A DNA stretch of 64,000 bases from Olsenella_K sp036454645 (GTDB lineage Bacteria > Actinomycetota > Coriobacteriia > Coriobacteriales > Atopobiaceae), in the NCBI GenBank assembly GCA_036454645.1, contig JAZHSQ010000001.1, forward strand, positions 62,001 to 126,000, read 5' to 3'. The position numbers were made by a program, and so were the translations under genes. Shown piece by piece: positions 51,164-59,827 of the stretch (within the stretch, counting starts at the first letter, position 1; every line of letters starts with the position of its first letter). The notes beneath the pieces are model-generated. The model did not search any database, was not told the origin of the DNA, and was given only the letters and a program-made list of their open reading frames with translations.

Positions 51164-52696
51164 ATGCCTGACAAGAACAGCCGCGCCGGCGGCAGGCCCC
51201 CGCGCTACGTCGGCCCGAGCGACAACCCCTACGACGCGGGCGACGCCATCGACGCGTACGCCCCGGACGAGGCGGACGTGGTCGACTTCAGGAGCGGGCG
51301 CCCCGTCGGGGCGCCGTCCGGCAGGCAGGGCCGCGCGCCCGCGGCCCGGCGCGCGACGCCCGCCGGCGCCGCCAACCCCTACGCCGCCGGCCCCGCCTAC
51401 CCCGACAGGTCCCAGGCGCCCTCCCCGGCGGGCGCCCCCGAGCCCGACCCCCTCGACGTCCCGGTCCCGAGCAGGGAGAGCTACCGGGAGGAGTACGCCT
51501 ACGAGCGCGACTTCGAGGAGGACTACGCGCGGGACTTCCCGGCGGACTACGGCCGCGCCGGGGCGGCGCGGCCCGCGGGCGCCGGCCGGCGCCAGGCTGC
51601 GGCCGCGCCGTCCAACCTCGGCGGCGGCGCCAGGATCTCGCGCCGCGGCGCGCTCGAGCGCGCGGCGGACCGCGTGGCCCACGGAGGCCCCCGCCAGTAC
51701 CGGCCCGTCTCGTCCTACGACGAGGAGGGCGCCCGCGGCGGGCGCTCCCGCCGGCGGCAGGGGCGCCCCGGCGGGCGCGGCCACGGCCACCGCGGACTCG
51801 TGGTCCTCGTCTGCGCCGTCGCGGCGGTGGTCGCACTCTACGTCGCCGTCTTCGGGCCGATCGACCGCGAGCTCGCCTTCGACGACTCCGAGCAGCAGGC
51901 GCTCTCGCAGGAGACGGGCTGGCACCTGCCTGGCGCGCCCTACTACGTGCTGGCGCTCGGCTCCGACGCGCGCGAGGGCGACGCCTACTCCCGCTCCGAC
52001 ACGATGATCCTCGTCCGGATCGACCCCATCGCGAGCAAGCTCACGCTCGTGTCCATCCCGCGCGACACCAAGGTCGAGATCGAGGGGCACGGCACGCAGA
52101 AGATCAACGCGGCGTACGCCTTCGACGGGCCGGCCGGCGCGGCGCGCGCCGTGAGCAAGCTCACGGGCGTGTCCGTCTCCCACGTGGGCGTCGTCTACTT
52201 CGACGGCATCTCCGGCCTGGTGGACGCCCTGGGCGGCGTCACGGTCGACGTGCCGGTCGACGTGAACGACCCCGACTACACCGGCCTCGTGATGCCCGCG
52301 GGCACCTACGAGATGGACGGCGAGACCGCGCTGCTCTTCTCGCGCGTGCGCCACGGGTTCGCCAACGGGGACTTCCAGCGCCAGGCCGACCAGCGCATCC
52401 TGATCCAGGCGATCCTGGACAAGATCCTCTCGTCGGGGCCGGCCGGGGTCATGGCGCTCTCGCAGCAGATCGGCAGCCTCGCGAGCACCGACATGAGGTG
52501 CTACAACCTGATTCCGCTGATGCTGCGCTTCACCCTCACCAAGCCCACGGTCTACTCGTGCTCGATCCCCTCGACGACCGCCACGATCGACGGCGTCTCC
52601 TACGTCATCGCCGACGAGGAGGGGCTGCGCACGATGATGGCCAAGGTGGACGCGGGCGCCGACCCCAACGCCGACGCCGTGTCCGCCGTGGGGTAG
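51164..52696 (+). CDS. LytR-CpsA-Psr (LCP) family cell-wall glycopolymer ligase
   Basis: Transfers glycopolymers from lipid carriers to peptidoglycan. 510 aa. Residues 1-about 207 are an unusually long cytoplasmic tail rich in Arg, Pro, Gly and Tyr. A membrane helix follows (RGLVVLVCAVAAVVALYVAV, about 208-231). The LCP domain begins at YYVLALGSDAREGDAYSRSD and has the Arg/Asp pocket TMILVRIDPIASKLTLVSIP-RDT, KINAAYAFDGPAGAARAV, LGGVTVDVPVDVND, and FSRVRHGFANGDFQRQADQR. The nearby dTDP-rhamnose genes suggest a rhamnose-containing polymer as substrate (inference). Confidence 0.9.
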   Translation: MPDKNSRAGGRPPRYVGPSDNPYDAGDAIDAYAPDEADVVDFRSGRPVGAPSGRQGRAPAARRATPAGAANPYAAGPAYPDRSQAPSPAGAPEPDPLDVPVPSRESYREEYAYERDFEEDYARDFPADYGRAGAARPAGAGRRQAAAAPSNLGGGARISRRGALERAADRVAHGGPRQYRPVSSYDEEGARGGRSRRRQGRPGGRGHGHRGLVVLVCAVAAVVALYVAVFGPIDRELAFDDSEQQALSQETGWHLPGAPYYVLALGSDAREGDAYSRSDTMILVRIDPIASKLTLVSIPRDTKVEIEGHGTQKINAAYAFDGPAGAARAVSKLTGVSVSHVGVVYFDGISGLVDALGGVTVDVPVDVNDPDYTGLVMPAGTYEMDGETALLFSRVRHGFANGDFQRQADQRILIQAILDKILSSGPAGVMALSQQIGSLASTDMRCYNLIPLMLRFTLTKPTVYSCSIPSTTATIDGVSYVIADEEGLRTMMAKVDAGADPNADAVSAVG

Positions 52697-52765
52697 CGAG
52701 GGGGCCCGCCCGGGCGGCGCGCGCCCGCCTGGTGGCGCCGCCCGGGGCGGATACGCGCCCCCTCG
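52697..52765 (+). terminator. Nested double hairpin after the LCP gene
   Basis: Outer pairing CGAGGGGGC (52697-52705) with GCCCCCTCG (52757-52765). Inner 12-bp stem CCCGGGCGGCGC (52709-52720) with GCGCCGCCCGGG (52735-52746). It directly follows the stop and should end or strongly slow transcription. Confidence 0.6.
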
Positions 52766-52771
52766 CTGGGG

Positions 52772-52777
52772 TATCCT
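52772..52777 (+). promoter_or_regulatory. Candidate -10 box (TATCCT) for the Asp23 cluster
   Basis: CTGGGGTATCCTCTCTCC, 81 bases before the first gene of the cluster and just after the double hairpin. Confidence 0.45.
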
Positions 52778-52852
52778 CTCTCCTATAGGGTTTCGCAGCC
52801 GGACGACTTCCGCCCCGGGCGGGAACCGCTCGCGATTTCGAGGAGAGTCTCC

Positions 52853-53731
52853 ATGGGTTGGTTCAAGCGGTTGTGCCTCATCGTCTTCGGCCTCGTCGGC
52901 ATCTGCGCCCTCGCGGCGCTCTCCCTGCCCTGGGTAGGCCCCTGGACGGCGGAGGCGGCCGCCCTCGTTGCGGACGACACCTACTTCAACGTGCTCGTGG
53001 GCGCGGTCGCCATCACGGGGGCGGGCCTGCTCTTCTGCCTCCTGAGGGGCCTCTTCGCGCCGCGCAACCGCAAGAGCGTCGTCATCTCCACGCTCGACGG
53101 CGGACAGATCACGGTCACCCGTACCGCCATCGCCAGCCAGGCGCGCCACATCGTCGAGCGGGACGGGACCTGCCTCGCCGCGGCGACGCACGTGCGCGCC
53201 AAGAAGCGCGGCCACGTCCGCGTGGGCGTGCGCGTCACGCCGCTGCACGCCCTCAACGTGGTGGAGAAGGGCGCGGAGCTCCACGACGAGCTCGTGAGCG
53301 GCCTCGCCACGATCTGCGCCGACAAGCTCGAGGAGGTCAGCCTCGACTTCACCGACCCGCAGGACTTCGAGGAGCCCGCGGACGACTACGAGGAGCGCTA
53401 CCTGCGCCCCTCGGCGGACGTCCCCGCGGCCGAGGCCCCCGAGGCGGGCCCGGAGCCCCGCGCGCGCGAGGCGGAGGCCGACCGCGCGGGCGAGATAGTC
53501 GTGCCGATGCGCGCCTACCCCGAGCCCGCGGCGAGCGAGGCCGCGGGCGGGACCGCCGACGCGGGCGACGCTGGCGAAGCGGCCGCGCCCGCCGACGCGG
53601 GCGGCTCGGCCGAGGGCGGCGCCGCGCAGGACGGCGGCGCCGTGGAGGACGCCGCGGCGGCGCCGGCCGCACCCCAGGCGGACGGGGACGCGGAGTCCGC
53701 AGGCGACGACCTCGAGGGGCAGGGTGCATAG
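52853..53731 (+). CDS. amaP: AmaP-like alkaline-shock membrane anchor protein
   Basis: 292 aa. Two N-terminal membrane helices (LCLIVFGLVGICALAALSL and FNVLVGAVAITGAGLLFCLL), then a cytoplasmic domain with STLDGGQITVTRTAIASQAR and KKRGHVRVGVRVTPLHALN, which resembles AmaP and Asp23-type proteins. The last about 120 residues are an Ala/Glu/Gly-rich disordered tail. In other Gram-positives AmaP tethers Asp23 to the membrane; gene order here (AmaP-like, DUF2273-like, Asp23) is the same. Role in envelope stress is inferred. Confidence 0.8.
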   Translation: MGWFKRLCLIVFGLVGICALAALSLPWVGPWTAEAAALVADDTYFNVLVGAVAITGAGLLFCLLRGLFAPRNRKSVVISTLDGGQITVTRTAIASQARHIVERDGTCLAAATHVRAKKRGHVRVGVRVTPLHALNVVEKGAELHDELVSGLATICADKLEEVSLDFTDPQDFEEPADDYEERYLRPSADVPAAEAPEAGPEPRAREAEADRAGEIVVPMRAYPEPAASEAAGGTADAGDAGEAAAPADAGGSAEGGAAQDGGAVEDAAAAPAAPQADGDAESAGDDLEGQGA

Positions 53732-53733
53732 GC

Positions 53734-54171
53734 ATGGCGGACAGGAAGCCCAGGCTCAAGGTCGAGGAGGGGCCCGAGGGGACGGCCCCCACGGCGCCCG
53801 AGGGCGCGCGCGAGGCGGCGGCGGACGTGCGGCCGGCGCAGGCGGCGCCCGCCACGGGTGCGGCGGAGGCCGCAGGTGGCGGCGCCCCCGCTTCCGGCGG
53901 CGCGCCGGCGCCCGGTGACGGCCGCGCGCACGCCGGGGCGACGAGGGCGGTGGGGGCGTGGCTCTCCCGCACCTTCCCCGGGCATGAGAACGCCGTGTTG
54001 TTCGGCTTCGTCGGGTTCCTCGTGGCGATCCTTATCTTTATCATCGGGTTCTGGCGCACCCTGTTCGTCACGCTCGTGGTGGTCGCGTTCGTGGCCGTCG
54101 GGCAGTGCCTGGACGGGGACCCCAAGATCCTCCGGGCGCTGAAGCGGGCGCTCGGCGACGGCAGGGACTAG
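53734..54171 (+). CDS. DUF2273-like small membrane protein
   Basis: 145 aa from ATG 53734, two bases after the previous stop. Residues 1-about 75 are a disordered Ala/Pro/Gly stretch. Then comes a family-like hairpin of two membrane helices (NAVLFGFVGFLVAILIFIIG and LFVTLVVVAFVAVGQCLDG) and a basic amphipathic end (PKILRALKRALGDGRD). DUF2273 proteins normally lie between AmaP and Asp23; they are thought to be part of that membrane complex. Longer N-terminally than usual (about 60-80 aa). Confidence 0.78.
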   Translation: MADRKPRLKVEEGPEGTAPTAPEGAREAAADVRPAQAAPATGAAEAAGGGAPASGGAPAPGDGRAHAGATRAVGAWLSRTFPGHENAVLFGFVGFLVAILIFIIGFWRTLFVTLVVVAFVAVGQCLDGDPKILRALKRALGDGRD

Positions 54172-54178
54172 CGAGGCG

Positions 54179-54209
54179 CCGAGCCCGCCCCCCCGAGGGG
54201 CGGGCTCGG
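54179..54209 (+). terminator. Very stable hairpin between the DUF2273-like gene and asp23
   Basis: Perfect 13-bp stem CCGAGCCCGCCCC / GGGGCGGGCTCGG with a 5-base loop (CCCGA), no T-tract, inside an otherwise continuous gene cluster. More likely an mRNA stabiliser or attenuator than a full stop. Confidence 0.5.
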
Positions 54210-54236
54210 GCGCCGCGGCGCGGAAGGGAGCTTTGC

Positions 54237-54854
54237 ATGGCCAAGAAGGAAGTCGCTCGCGACGAGGCGCCGGAGGAGCCGGCCGTCCTCGACGCCGAGG
54301 TGGAGCCCGAGGGCAGCGACATCCCCGTCGAGGACGAGGACCTGGAGTCGGAGGACTCCCTGACCTTCTCCAACGGCGTCATAGAGAAGATCGTCGCCAT
54401 CGCGATGCGCGACGTCCCCGGCGTCGTGGGCATGAAGGGCGGCTGGATCAACCGCGTACAGGACGCCCTGGGCGCCGCCGACCCGCGCAAGGGCGTCAGC
54501 GTCGAGGTGACGCCCGACAGCTCGGTGCGCGTGAACATCTCCGTGCTGATGGAGTACGGCGCCTACGCGCCGCAGGTCTTCGAGGACGTCAAGAAGACGG
54601 TGGTCAAGCAGGTCACCGGCATGACCGGCCTCGAGATCGCCGGCGTCAACCTGAGGATCGAGGACGTGCTCACCCCCGAGGAGGTCCGCGCCCGCCGCAA
54701 CGAGGGCAGGGCGGAGGCCGAGGCCGCGGCCGGCGGGGCCGCCCATGCGGAGGCCGACCAGGCGGCGCCCGAGGGCGAGGGCGCCGAGGCCACGCCCGCG
54801 CCCGCCGAGGCGGCACCGGAGCCCGCGGCCCCCGCGACAGAAGAGGAAGCCTAG
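54237..54854 (+). CDS. Asp23/Gls24 family envelope stress protein
   Basis: 205 aa from ATG 54237 (GGAAGGGAG ribosome site). An acidic N-tail (EPEGSDIPVEDEDLESED) precedes the Asp23 domain at about residues 42-140: LTFSNGVIEKIVAIAMRDVP, GVVGMKGGWINRVQDALG, GVSVEVTPDSSVRVNISVLM, VFEDVKKTVVKQVTGMTGLE and IAGVNLRIEDV. The C-terminal about 55 residues are Ala/Glu/Pro low-complexity. Abundant cytoplasmic protein in relatives, tethered by AmaP. Followed three bases later by murT. Confidence 0.88.
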   Translation: MAKKEVARDEAPEEPAVLDAEVEPEGSDIPVEDEDLESEDSLTFSNGVIEKIVAIAMRDVPGVVGMKGGWINRVQDALGAADPRKGVSVEVTPDSSVRVNISVLMEYGAYAPQVFEDVKKTVVKQVTGMTGLEIAGVNLRIEDVLTPEEVRARRNEGRAEAEAAAGGAAHAEADQAAPEGEGAEATPAPAEAAPEPAAPATEEEA

Positions 54855-54857
54855 CGC

Positions 54858-56213
54858 ATGGGGGCGCGCACCGCGCTCGCCACGGGCCTGGGCAGGCTCG
54901 TCCACTGGGGCCTGCACGACGTCCTCGGCCGCTCCGCCTCACAGCTGCCGGGCCGCGTCGCGCTGTCGGTCGACCCCCACGCGATAGCGGGGCTCGCGCC
55001 CAAGCTCTCCCAGGGGTCGATCGTGGTCTGCGGCACCAACGGCAAGACGACGACGAACAACGTCCTCGCCTCCGCGATGGAGGCGGCGGGCATGCGCGTG
55101 CTGTGCAACCGCGAGGGGGCCAACATGGCCGCGGGCGTGGCGGCGGCTCTCCTGCCCGGGGGCTCCGCCGACTGGGCGGTGATGGAGGCCGACGAGCTCT
55201 CGACGGTCAACATCGTGCCGGCGCTCAGGCCGCGCCTCCTCGTGCTGCTGAACCTCTTCCGCGACCAGCTCGACCGCGCGGGGGAGATCGACCACGTGCA
55301 GAACACGATCGCCTCCGCCCTCGCCGCCTCGCCCGAGACCACGCTCCTGGTCTGCGGCGACGACCCCATCTCCATGGGCGTCGCGCGCAGGGCGCGCGAG
55401 GCGGGCACCCGCGTGCTCGCCTTCGGCATCGGCGAGGACCTCGGCCTCGGCGCCGACCGCGTGCCGGAGGGGGCCTTCTGCCAGGCGTGCGGCGCGCAGC
55501 TCGACTACGACTACCATACCTACGCGCAGCTCGGGGCCTTCCGCTGCCCGAGGGGCGACTTCGCCCGCCCGGAGCTCGACTTCGTGGCCACGGGGGTGCG
55601 CGTGGGGCGCGAGGGCGTCGAGTTCGACGCCTCGGGCTGCACGATCGACGGCAAGGTGCGCGTCTCCGCCTCGTTCGGCGGGGTCTACATGGTCTACAAC
55701 CTGCTCGCGGCCTTCTCCGCCGCCTCGCTCGCCGGGGTGGACGGCGCGACCTTCCAGCGCGCCCTCGACGGCTACCACCCCGAGAACGGCCGCCTGCAGC
55801 ACTTCGTCGTCGACGGCCGCGAGGTCGTCCTCAACCTCGCGAAGAACCCGACCGGCTTCAACCAGAACATCTCGCTCCTGCTCGCGGACGAGCGCGAGAA
55901 GGCCGCGTTCCTCGTGATCAACGACGACTTCAACGACGGCAAGGACATCTCCTGGATCTGGGACGTGGACTTCGAGCGGCTCGCCGGCTCGCCCGAGGCC
56001 CTGCGGGTCGTCGCTGGCGGCCACCGCGCGAACGACGTGCAGGTGCGCCTCAAGTACGCGGGCATCGAGGCGCCGATCGCGGACGGCGTGGCCGAGGCGC
56101 TCGAGGCGGTCTCGGACCTGCCGCGCGAGCGCCCGCTCTACGTGCTCACGAACTACAGCGCGCTGTGGCCGGCGAAGGCGGAGCTCGAGCGGATGGGGGA
56201 GCGCCATGAGTGA
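54858..56213 (+). CDS. murT: Lipid II isoglutaminyl synthase subunit MurT
   Basis: With GatD amidates D-glutamate of lipid II. 451 aa. Mur ligase ATP site VCGTNGKTTTNNVLASAMEA (about residues 56-75), NREGANMAAGVAAALL, and MEADELSTVNIVPALRPRLL with NLFRDQLDRAGEID. The zinc-ribbon segment has CQACG (about 209-213) and RCPRGDF (about 228-234): only three of the usual four cysteines are present, because the final C-P-x-C is CPRG. The C-terminal DUF1727 part has NLAKNPTGFNQNISLLL and INDDFNDGKDISWIWDVDFE. Overlaps gatD by eight bases. Confidence 0.93.
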   Translation: MGARTALATGLGRLVHWGLHDVLGRSASQLPGRVALSVDPHAIAGLAPKLSQGSIVVCGTNGKTTTNNVLASAMEAAGMRVLCNREGANMAAGVAAALLPGGSADWAVMEADELSTVNIVPALRPRLLVLLNLFRDQLDRAGEIDHVQNTIASALAASPETTLLVCGDDPISMGVARRAREAGTRVLAFGIGEDLGLGADRVPEGAFCQACGAQLDYDYHTYAQLGAFRCPRGDFARPELDFVATGVRVGREGVEFDASGCTIDGKVRVSASFGGVYMVYNLLAAFSAASLAGVDGATFQRALDGYHPENGRLQHFVVDGREVVLNLAKNPTGFNQNISLLLADEREKAAFLVINDDFNDGKDISWIWDVDFERLAGSPEALRVVAGGHRANDVQVRLKYAGIEAPIADGVAEALEAVSDLPRERPLYVLTNYSALWPAKAELERMGERHE

Positions 56214-56961
56214 GAGCGCCACGCGGACGCTGAGGGTCGCACACCTCTACCCGGAGCTCCTCAACCTCTACGGCGACTCCGGCAACATCCTGTGCCTGCG
56301 CAAGCGGATGGAGTGGCGCGGCATCGCGCCCGACGTCCGCGAGGTGCACGTGGGCGAGCGCCCGAGCTTCTCGGGCGTGGACATAGCCTTCATCGGCGGC
56401 GGCTCCGACCGCGAGCAGCGGATCGTCTGCGACTTCCTCCTCGAGGAGCGCGACGAGCTCCGCTCCTTCGTGGAGGACGGCGGCGTCCTCGCGGCGGTGT
56501 GCGGCGGCTACCAGCTGCTCGGCCACTCCTACCTCATGGGCGAGGAGGCCGTGGAGGGCCTGGGGCTCGTCGACCTCTACACGGACCACGGCGAGCCGCG
56601 CATCATCGGCAACATCGCCGTCGAGTCGCGCGTCTCGCCCCAGCCGATCGTGGGCTACGAGAACCACGCGGGCCGCACGCACCTCGGCGACGGCGTGGAG
56701 CCGCTCGGCAGGGTGCTCTTCGGCCGCGGCAACGACGGCGAGTCGGGCTTCGAGGGCTGCCTCTACAAGAACGTCCTGGGCACCTACGTCCACGGGCCCC
56801 TGCTGCCCAAGAACCCGGGCGTCGCGGACTGGCTCCTCGCGCGCGCCCTCGAGCGGCGCTACGGCAGCGCCGACCTGGAGCCGCTGGACGATAGGGAGGA
56901 GCTCGCCGCCAACGAGGTTATGTACCATCGGTTGATGGCGGGCGAGGTCGAGGAGCTGTAG
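56206..56961 (+). CDS. gatD: Lipid II isoglutaminyl synthase glutaminase subunit GatD
   Basis: Supplies ammonia from glutamine to MurT. 251 aa. RVAHLYPELLNLYGDSGNIL at the N-terminus, FIGGGSDREQRIVCDFL, the Cys nucleophile at residue 99 (VCGGYQLLGHSYL), NHAGRTHLG, and the catalytic His in VLGTYVHGPLLPKNPGVADW. Co-translated with murT. Confidence 0.95.
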   Translation: MSESATRTLRVAHLYPELLNLYGDSGNILCLRKRMEWRGIAPDVREVHVGERPSFSGVDIAFIGGGSDREQRIVCDFLLEERDELRSFVEDGGVLAAVCGGYQLLGHSYLMGEEAVEGLGLVDLYTDHGEPRIIGNIAVESRVSPQPIVGYENHAGRTHLGDGVEPLGRVLFGRGNDGESGFEGCLYKNVLGTYVHGPLLPKNPGVADWLLARALERRYGSADLEPLDDREELAANEVMYHRLMAGEVEEL

Positions 56962-57009
56962 CCGGCCGCCCGCGTCCCGTCGGTCACGCAAGGCAGGAGG
57001 AGCCGCCCC

Positions 57010-57951
57010 ATGGCGAAGGTCATCGTTTTCGGAAGTCTCAACATGGACCTCTCGGTCGTCTGCGGCCGCATGCCGCGCGAGGGCGAGACGGTCATGGGGT
57101 CGGGGTTCTTCACCAACGCGGGCGGCAAGGGCGGCAACCAGGCCGTCGCCGCGGTGCGCGCCGGCGTCGAGACGCACATGATCGCCCGCGTCGGCGCGGA
57201 CGAGTTCGGCACGAGGCTCACGGACGGCCTCGAGTGGTACGGCGTGCGCTGCGACGCCGTCGGCCGCGCCGAGGGCTACCCAACCGGCACGGCGGTCATC
57301 ATCCGCTGCGAGGGCGAGAACCGCATCATCGTCGACCCCGGCGCCAACCTGGCGCTCGGCCCCGACGAGGCCATCCGCGACTTCGACGCCATCGCCGAGG
57401 AGGGCGACATCCTGCTCACGCAGCTGGAGTGCAGCCTGGAGACCACCAGGGCGCTGATCGCGCACGCGCACGGGCGCGGCGTCAGGTGCGTGCTCAACGC
57501 CGCCCCGGCCTTCGAGCTGCCCGAGGAGCTCTACCGCGACGTCGACATCCTGTGCGTCAACGAGACGGAGTGCGAGCGCCTCTCCGGCGTCTACCCCGCC
57601 GACCGCTGGCGCCAGCGCGACGCCCTCGGGTTCTTCTCGCGCTGCGGGGTGGCCGACACGATCATCACGCTCGGCAGGCGCGGCTCGGTGACCGCGGGGG
57701 AGGGCGAGGACTGCCCGCACCTCGTCGAGGCCTTCAGGGTGGACGCGGTCGACACGACCGGCGCCGGCGACGCCTACCTCGGCATGCTCGCCGCCGAGCT
57801 CGTGCGCGGCGAGGGCCTGGCCTCCGCGATGGAGGTGGCGACGGCCGCGAGCGCCCTCGCCGTCAGGAAGCCCGGCGCCCAGCGCGCCATGCCGACGATC
57901 GACGAGGTCGAGGAGTTCCTCCGCGACCGCGGCTCGCGCGCGCGGGCCTAG
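57010..57951 (+). CDS. rbsK: Ribokinase-like PfkB family sugar kinase
   Basis: 313 aa. N-terminal FGSLNMDLSVVCGRMPREGE, the GGKGGNQAVAAVRAG sugar-binding motif of ribokinase, VGADEFGTRLTDGL, NAAPAFELPEELY, and the anion-hole/catalytic DTTGAGDAYLGMLAAEL with catalytic Asp. These point to ribokinase, but other PfkB substrates cannot be excluded since no ribose transport gene is adjacent. AGGAGG ribosome site. Confidence 0.85.
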   Translation: MAKVIVFGSLNMDLSVVCGRMPREGETVMGSGFFTNAGGKGGNQAVAAVRAGVETHMIARVGADEFGTRLTDGLEWYGVRCDAVGRAEGYPTGTAVIIRCEGENRIIVDPGANLALGPDEAIRDFDAIAEEGDILLTQLECSLETTRALIAHAHGRGVRCVLNAAPAFELPEELYRDVDILCVNETECERLSGVYPADRWRQRDALGFFSRCGVADTIITLGRRGSVTAGEGEDCPHLVEAFRVDAVDTTGAGDAYLGMLAAELVRGEGLASAMEVATAASALAVRKPGAQRAMPTIDEVEEFLRDRGSRARA

Positions 57952-57970
57952 GCGCGGAGGGCGGGACGGC

Positions 57971-59080
57971 TTGGGGACGGACGCGGTGCAGGAGAGGCAG
58001 GGGGGACGACGGGCCGAGGGGAGGCCGGCGGGGTCCGCGGACGGGCGCCAGGCGCGCCGCCCCTGGGTCGACTACTTCGGGTGGCTCCGCGCGGTCGCGG
58101 CCGTGAGCATCGTCTTCATGCACGCGATCGTCTCCACCTTGAAGGACGCCACGCCCGCCGTCGACGACCTCGTCGCGCGCGCGGTGGGCCAGGCCGTCAT
58201 GATCCCGCTCACGCGCTGGGCGGTCCCGGTCTTCTTCATGATCACGGGCGCCCTGCTCCTCGACCCCGAGAAGAACGTGGGGCCAGACCGCATCCGTCGC
58301 TACGTGTGGCGCATGGTCGTGGTCCTTCTCACCTTCGGGCTCGCCTTCAACGTCTCCGAGCTCATGGTCCAGGACGGCCTCGGCCTCCCGGAGGCCCTCG
58401 GCCAGGGCCTCGGGCTCCTCGTCTCCGGCTACTCGTGGGACCACATGTGGTACGTCTACGCCCTGATCGGCGTCTACCTGTTCGTCCCGGCGCTCAGGGC
58501 CTTCGTCCGCGCGGCGTCGCGCGAGACCTACCTCCTCACCCTCGGCGCGATCTACGCCCTCTGCTTCGCCGTCCCGACGCTCAACTCGCTGCTCTCGCTC
58601 GACCTCGCGACCCTGCACGTGCCCGAGGGCGTCTACCCCGTCGGCTACGTGCTGCTCGGCTACTACGCCCACAAGAACCTCAGGCTCGACTGGCGCATCG
58701 GCCTCGCGGGGGGCGCCTGCTGCGCCGCCGCGACCGCCATCGGCGCGTGGGCGGAGCTGGCCGAGACGAGCGCGGAGTACGCGTTCTTCCCCCAGGGCGC
58801 CCTCGTCGCGCCCTTCGCCCTAGCGGTCTTCCTCGCCTTCAGGCGCCTCCTGGACCACGTGCCCGTCTCCGAGCACCCCGCCGCGCGCACCCTCGACCGC
58901 CTGGGCTTCGGCCTCTACGTCATCCACCCGGTCTTCGTGCACGCCTTCGTCGCCCTCGTGCCCACGACGTTCGCGCCCCTGTGGCTCTACGTGCTCTGCT
59001 GCTTCCTGGCGTCGCTCGCCCTGGGCCTGGCCACCACCTGGGCGGTCGAGCGCGTCCCCTGGCTGGGCAGGTACCTCTAG
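57971..59080 (+). CDS. Membrane acyltransferase, family 3 (AT3/OafA-like)
   Basis: Probably O-acylates a surface glycan. 369 aa from TTG 57971 (GGAGGG upstream); GTG 57986 is an alternative. A Gly/Arg-rich tail, then the AT3 opening VDYFGWLRAVAAVSIVFMHA with the conserved Arg and His, AVPVFFMITGALLLDPE, and WYVYALIGVYLFVPALRAF. About ten membrane helices. Ends near VIHPVFVHAFVALVP and the last helix. The position near envelope genes fits cell-surface acetylation, but the target is unknown. Confidence 0.85.
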   Translation: MGTDAVQERQGGRRAEGRPAGSADGRQARRPWVDYFGWLRAVAAVSIVFMHAIVSTLKDATPAVDDLVARAVGQAVMIPLTRWAVPVFFMITGALLLDPEKNVGPDRIRRYVWRMVVVLLTFGLAFNVSELMVQDGLGLPEALGQGLGLLVSGYSWDHMWYVYALIGVYLFVPALRAFVRAASRETYLLTLGAIYALCFAVPTLNSLLSLDLATLHVPEGVYPVGYVLLGYYAHKNLRLDWRIGLAGGACCAAATAIGAWAELAETSAEYAFFPQGALVAPFALAVFLAFRRLLDHVPVSEHPAARTLDRLGFGLYVIHPVFVHAFVALVPTTFAPLWLYVLCCFLASLALGLATTWAVERVPWLGRYL

Positions 59081-59087
59081 CGGCCGC

Positions 59088-59150
59088 GCCCGCAGGGGAG
59101 CCGGGGCCGGCGCCCGCAGGGGCGCTGCCGGCGCCAGCAGGGGAGCCGGC
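59088..59150. repeat. Three short tandem repeats between convergent genes
   Basis: GCCCGCAGGGGAGCCGGGGCCGGC (59088; 24 bases) is followed by a shorter copy at 59112 and a truncated, variant copy at 59133. Confidence 0.45.
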
Positions 59151-59171
59151 CGGGGTGGTGCCGCCCCGGCC
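59148..59171. terminator. Hairpin between the acyltransferase and SRAP genes
   Basis: GGCCGGGG-TGGTGCCG-CCCCGGCC, a perfect 8-bp stem in the short gap between the two convergent stops. Confidence 0.5.
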
Positions 59172-59172
59172 C

Positions 59173-59790
59173 TCAGGCCCGCGCGTCCTCTTCTGGCTCG
59201 GCGTCGAGCCGGACGCGGGAGCGGTCCGCGAGCGCAGCGTAGCCCGGCCCGAGCCAGACGGCGGACTCGCCCGGCCCGAGCACGAGCGGCATGCGGCGGT
59301 GCACCGGCCGGACGTCCGCGTTGGGCTCGCAGGTAACGACCGAGAAGCGGCTCCCGTCGCTGACGCAGGCGAGGAGGAAGACGGCGTGGCCCGCGAGCCG
59401 GAAGCGCCACTGGCGCCTGCCCGCCTCGCCCGCGGCGGGGGCGTCCGCGGTCTCGTAGAAGCGGCGGACGGGCACGAGGCAGCGGCCCTCGGAGGCGGGG
59501 CGCGCCCAGAGCCCGCGCCCCGAGCGCTCCTGCGAGAGGGCGGTCTCGATCCGGGTGTTGAAGACGAGGCCGTGGCCCGCGGGGGCGTCGAAGCCCCAGG
59601 AGAGCGTCCTGACCGCGAGCTCGCCCGCACCGTCCGGCACGAACAGGGGGACCTGGCTCCCGGGGTAGGCGTCGGGCGCGGGAGGCGCCCCCTCATCCGC
59701 GGCGGGCACGCGGGCGCGCCCCGACTCCCTGAGGGCGCGCAGGGCCTCGCGCATCTCGGCCGCCTGCAGGGGCGACATCCTGTGGCACAT
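59173..59790 (-). CDS. yedK: SOS response-associated peptidase (SRAP/YedK/HMCES family)
   Basis: Covalently caps abasic sites in single-stranded DNA through its N-terminal cysteine. 205 aa. Cys2 follows the start Met (MCHRMS), as required. Also seen: the Asn of LVFNTRIETAL, CLVPVRRFYETAD with the catalytic Glu (usual pattern FYEW), a VFLLACVSDGSRFSVVTCEP block, and PVHRRMPLVLGPG with the catalytic His. The second and middle parts fit the family. Stands alone on the minus strand, divergent from the thiamine riboswitch transcript. Confidence 0.9.
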   Translation of the reverse strand: MCHRMSPLQAAEMREALRALRESGRARVPAADEGAPPAPDAYPGSQVPLFVPDGAGELAVRTLSWGFDAPAGHGLVFNTRIETALSQERSGRGLWARPASEGRCLVPVRRFYETADAPAAGEAGRRQWRFRLAGHAVFLLACVSDGSRFSVVTCEPNADVRPVHRRMPLVLGPGESAVWLGPGYAALADRSRVRLDAEPEEDARA

Positions 59791-59827
59791 CCGCGCACCT
59801 CCCGGGGTCGTGTTCCTCGCAAAGGAC

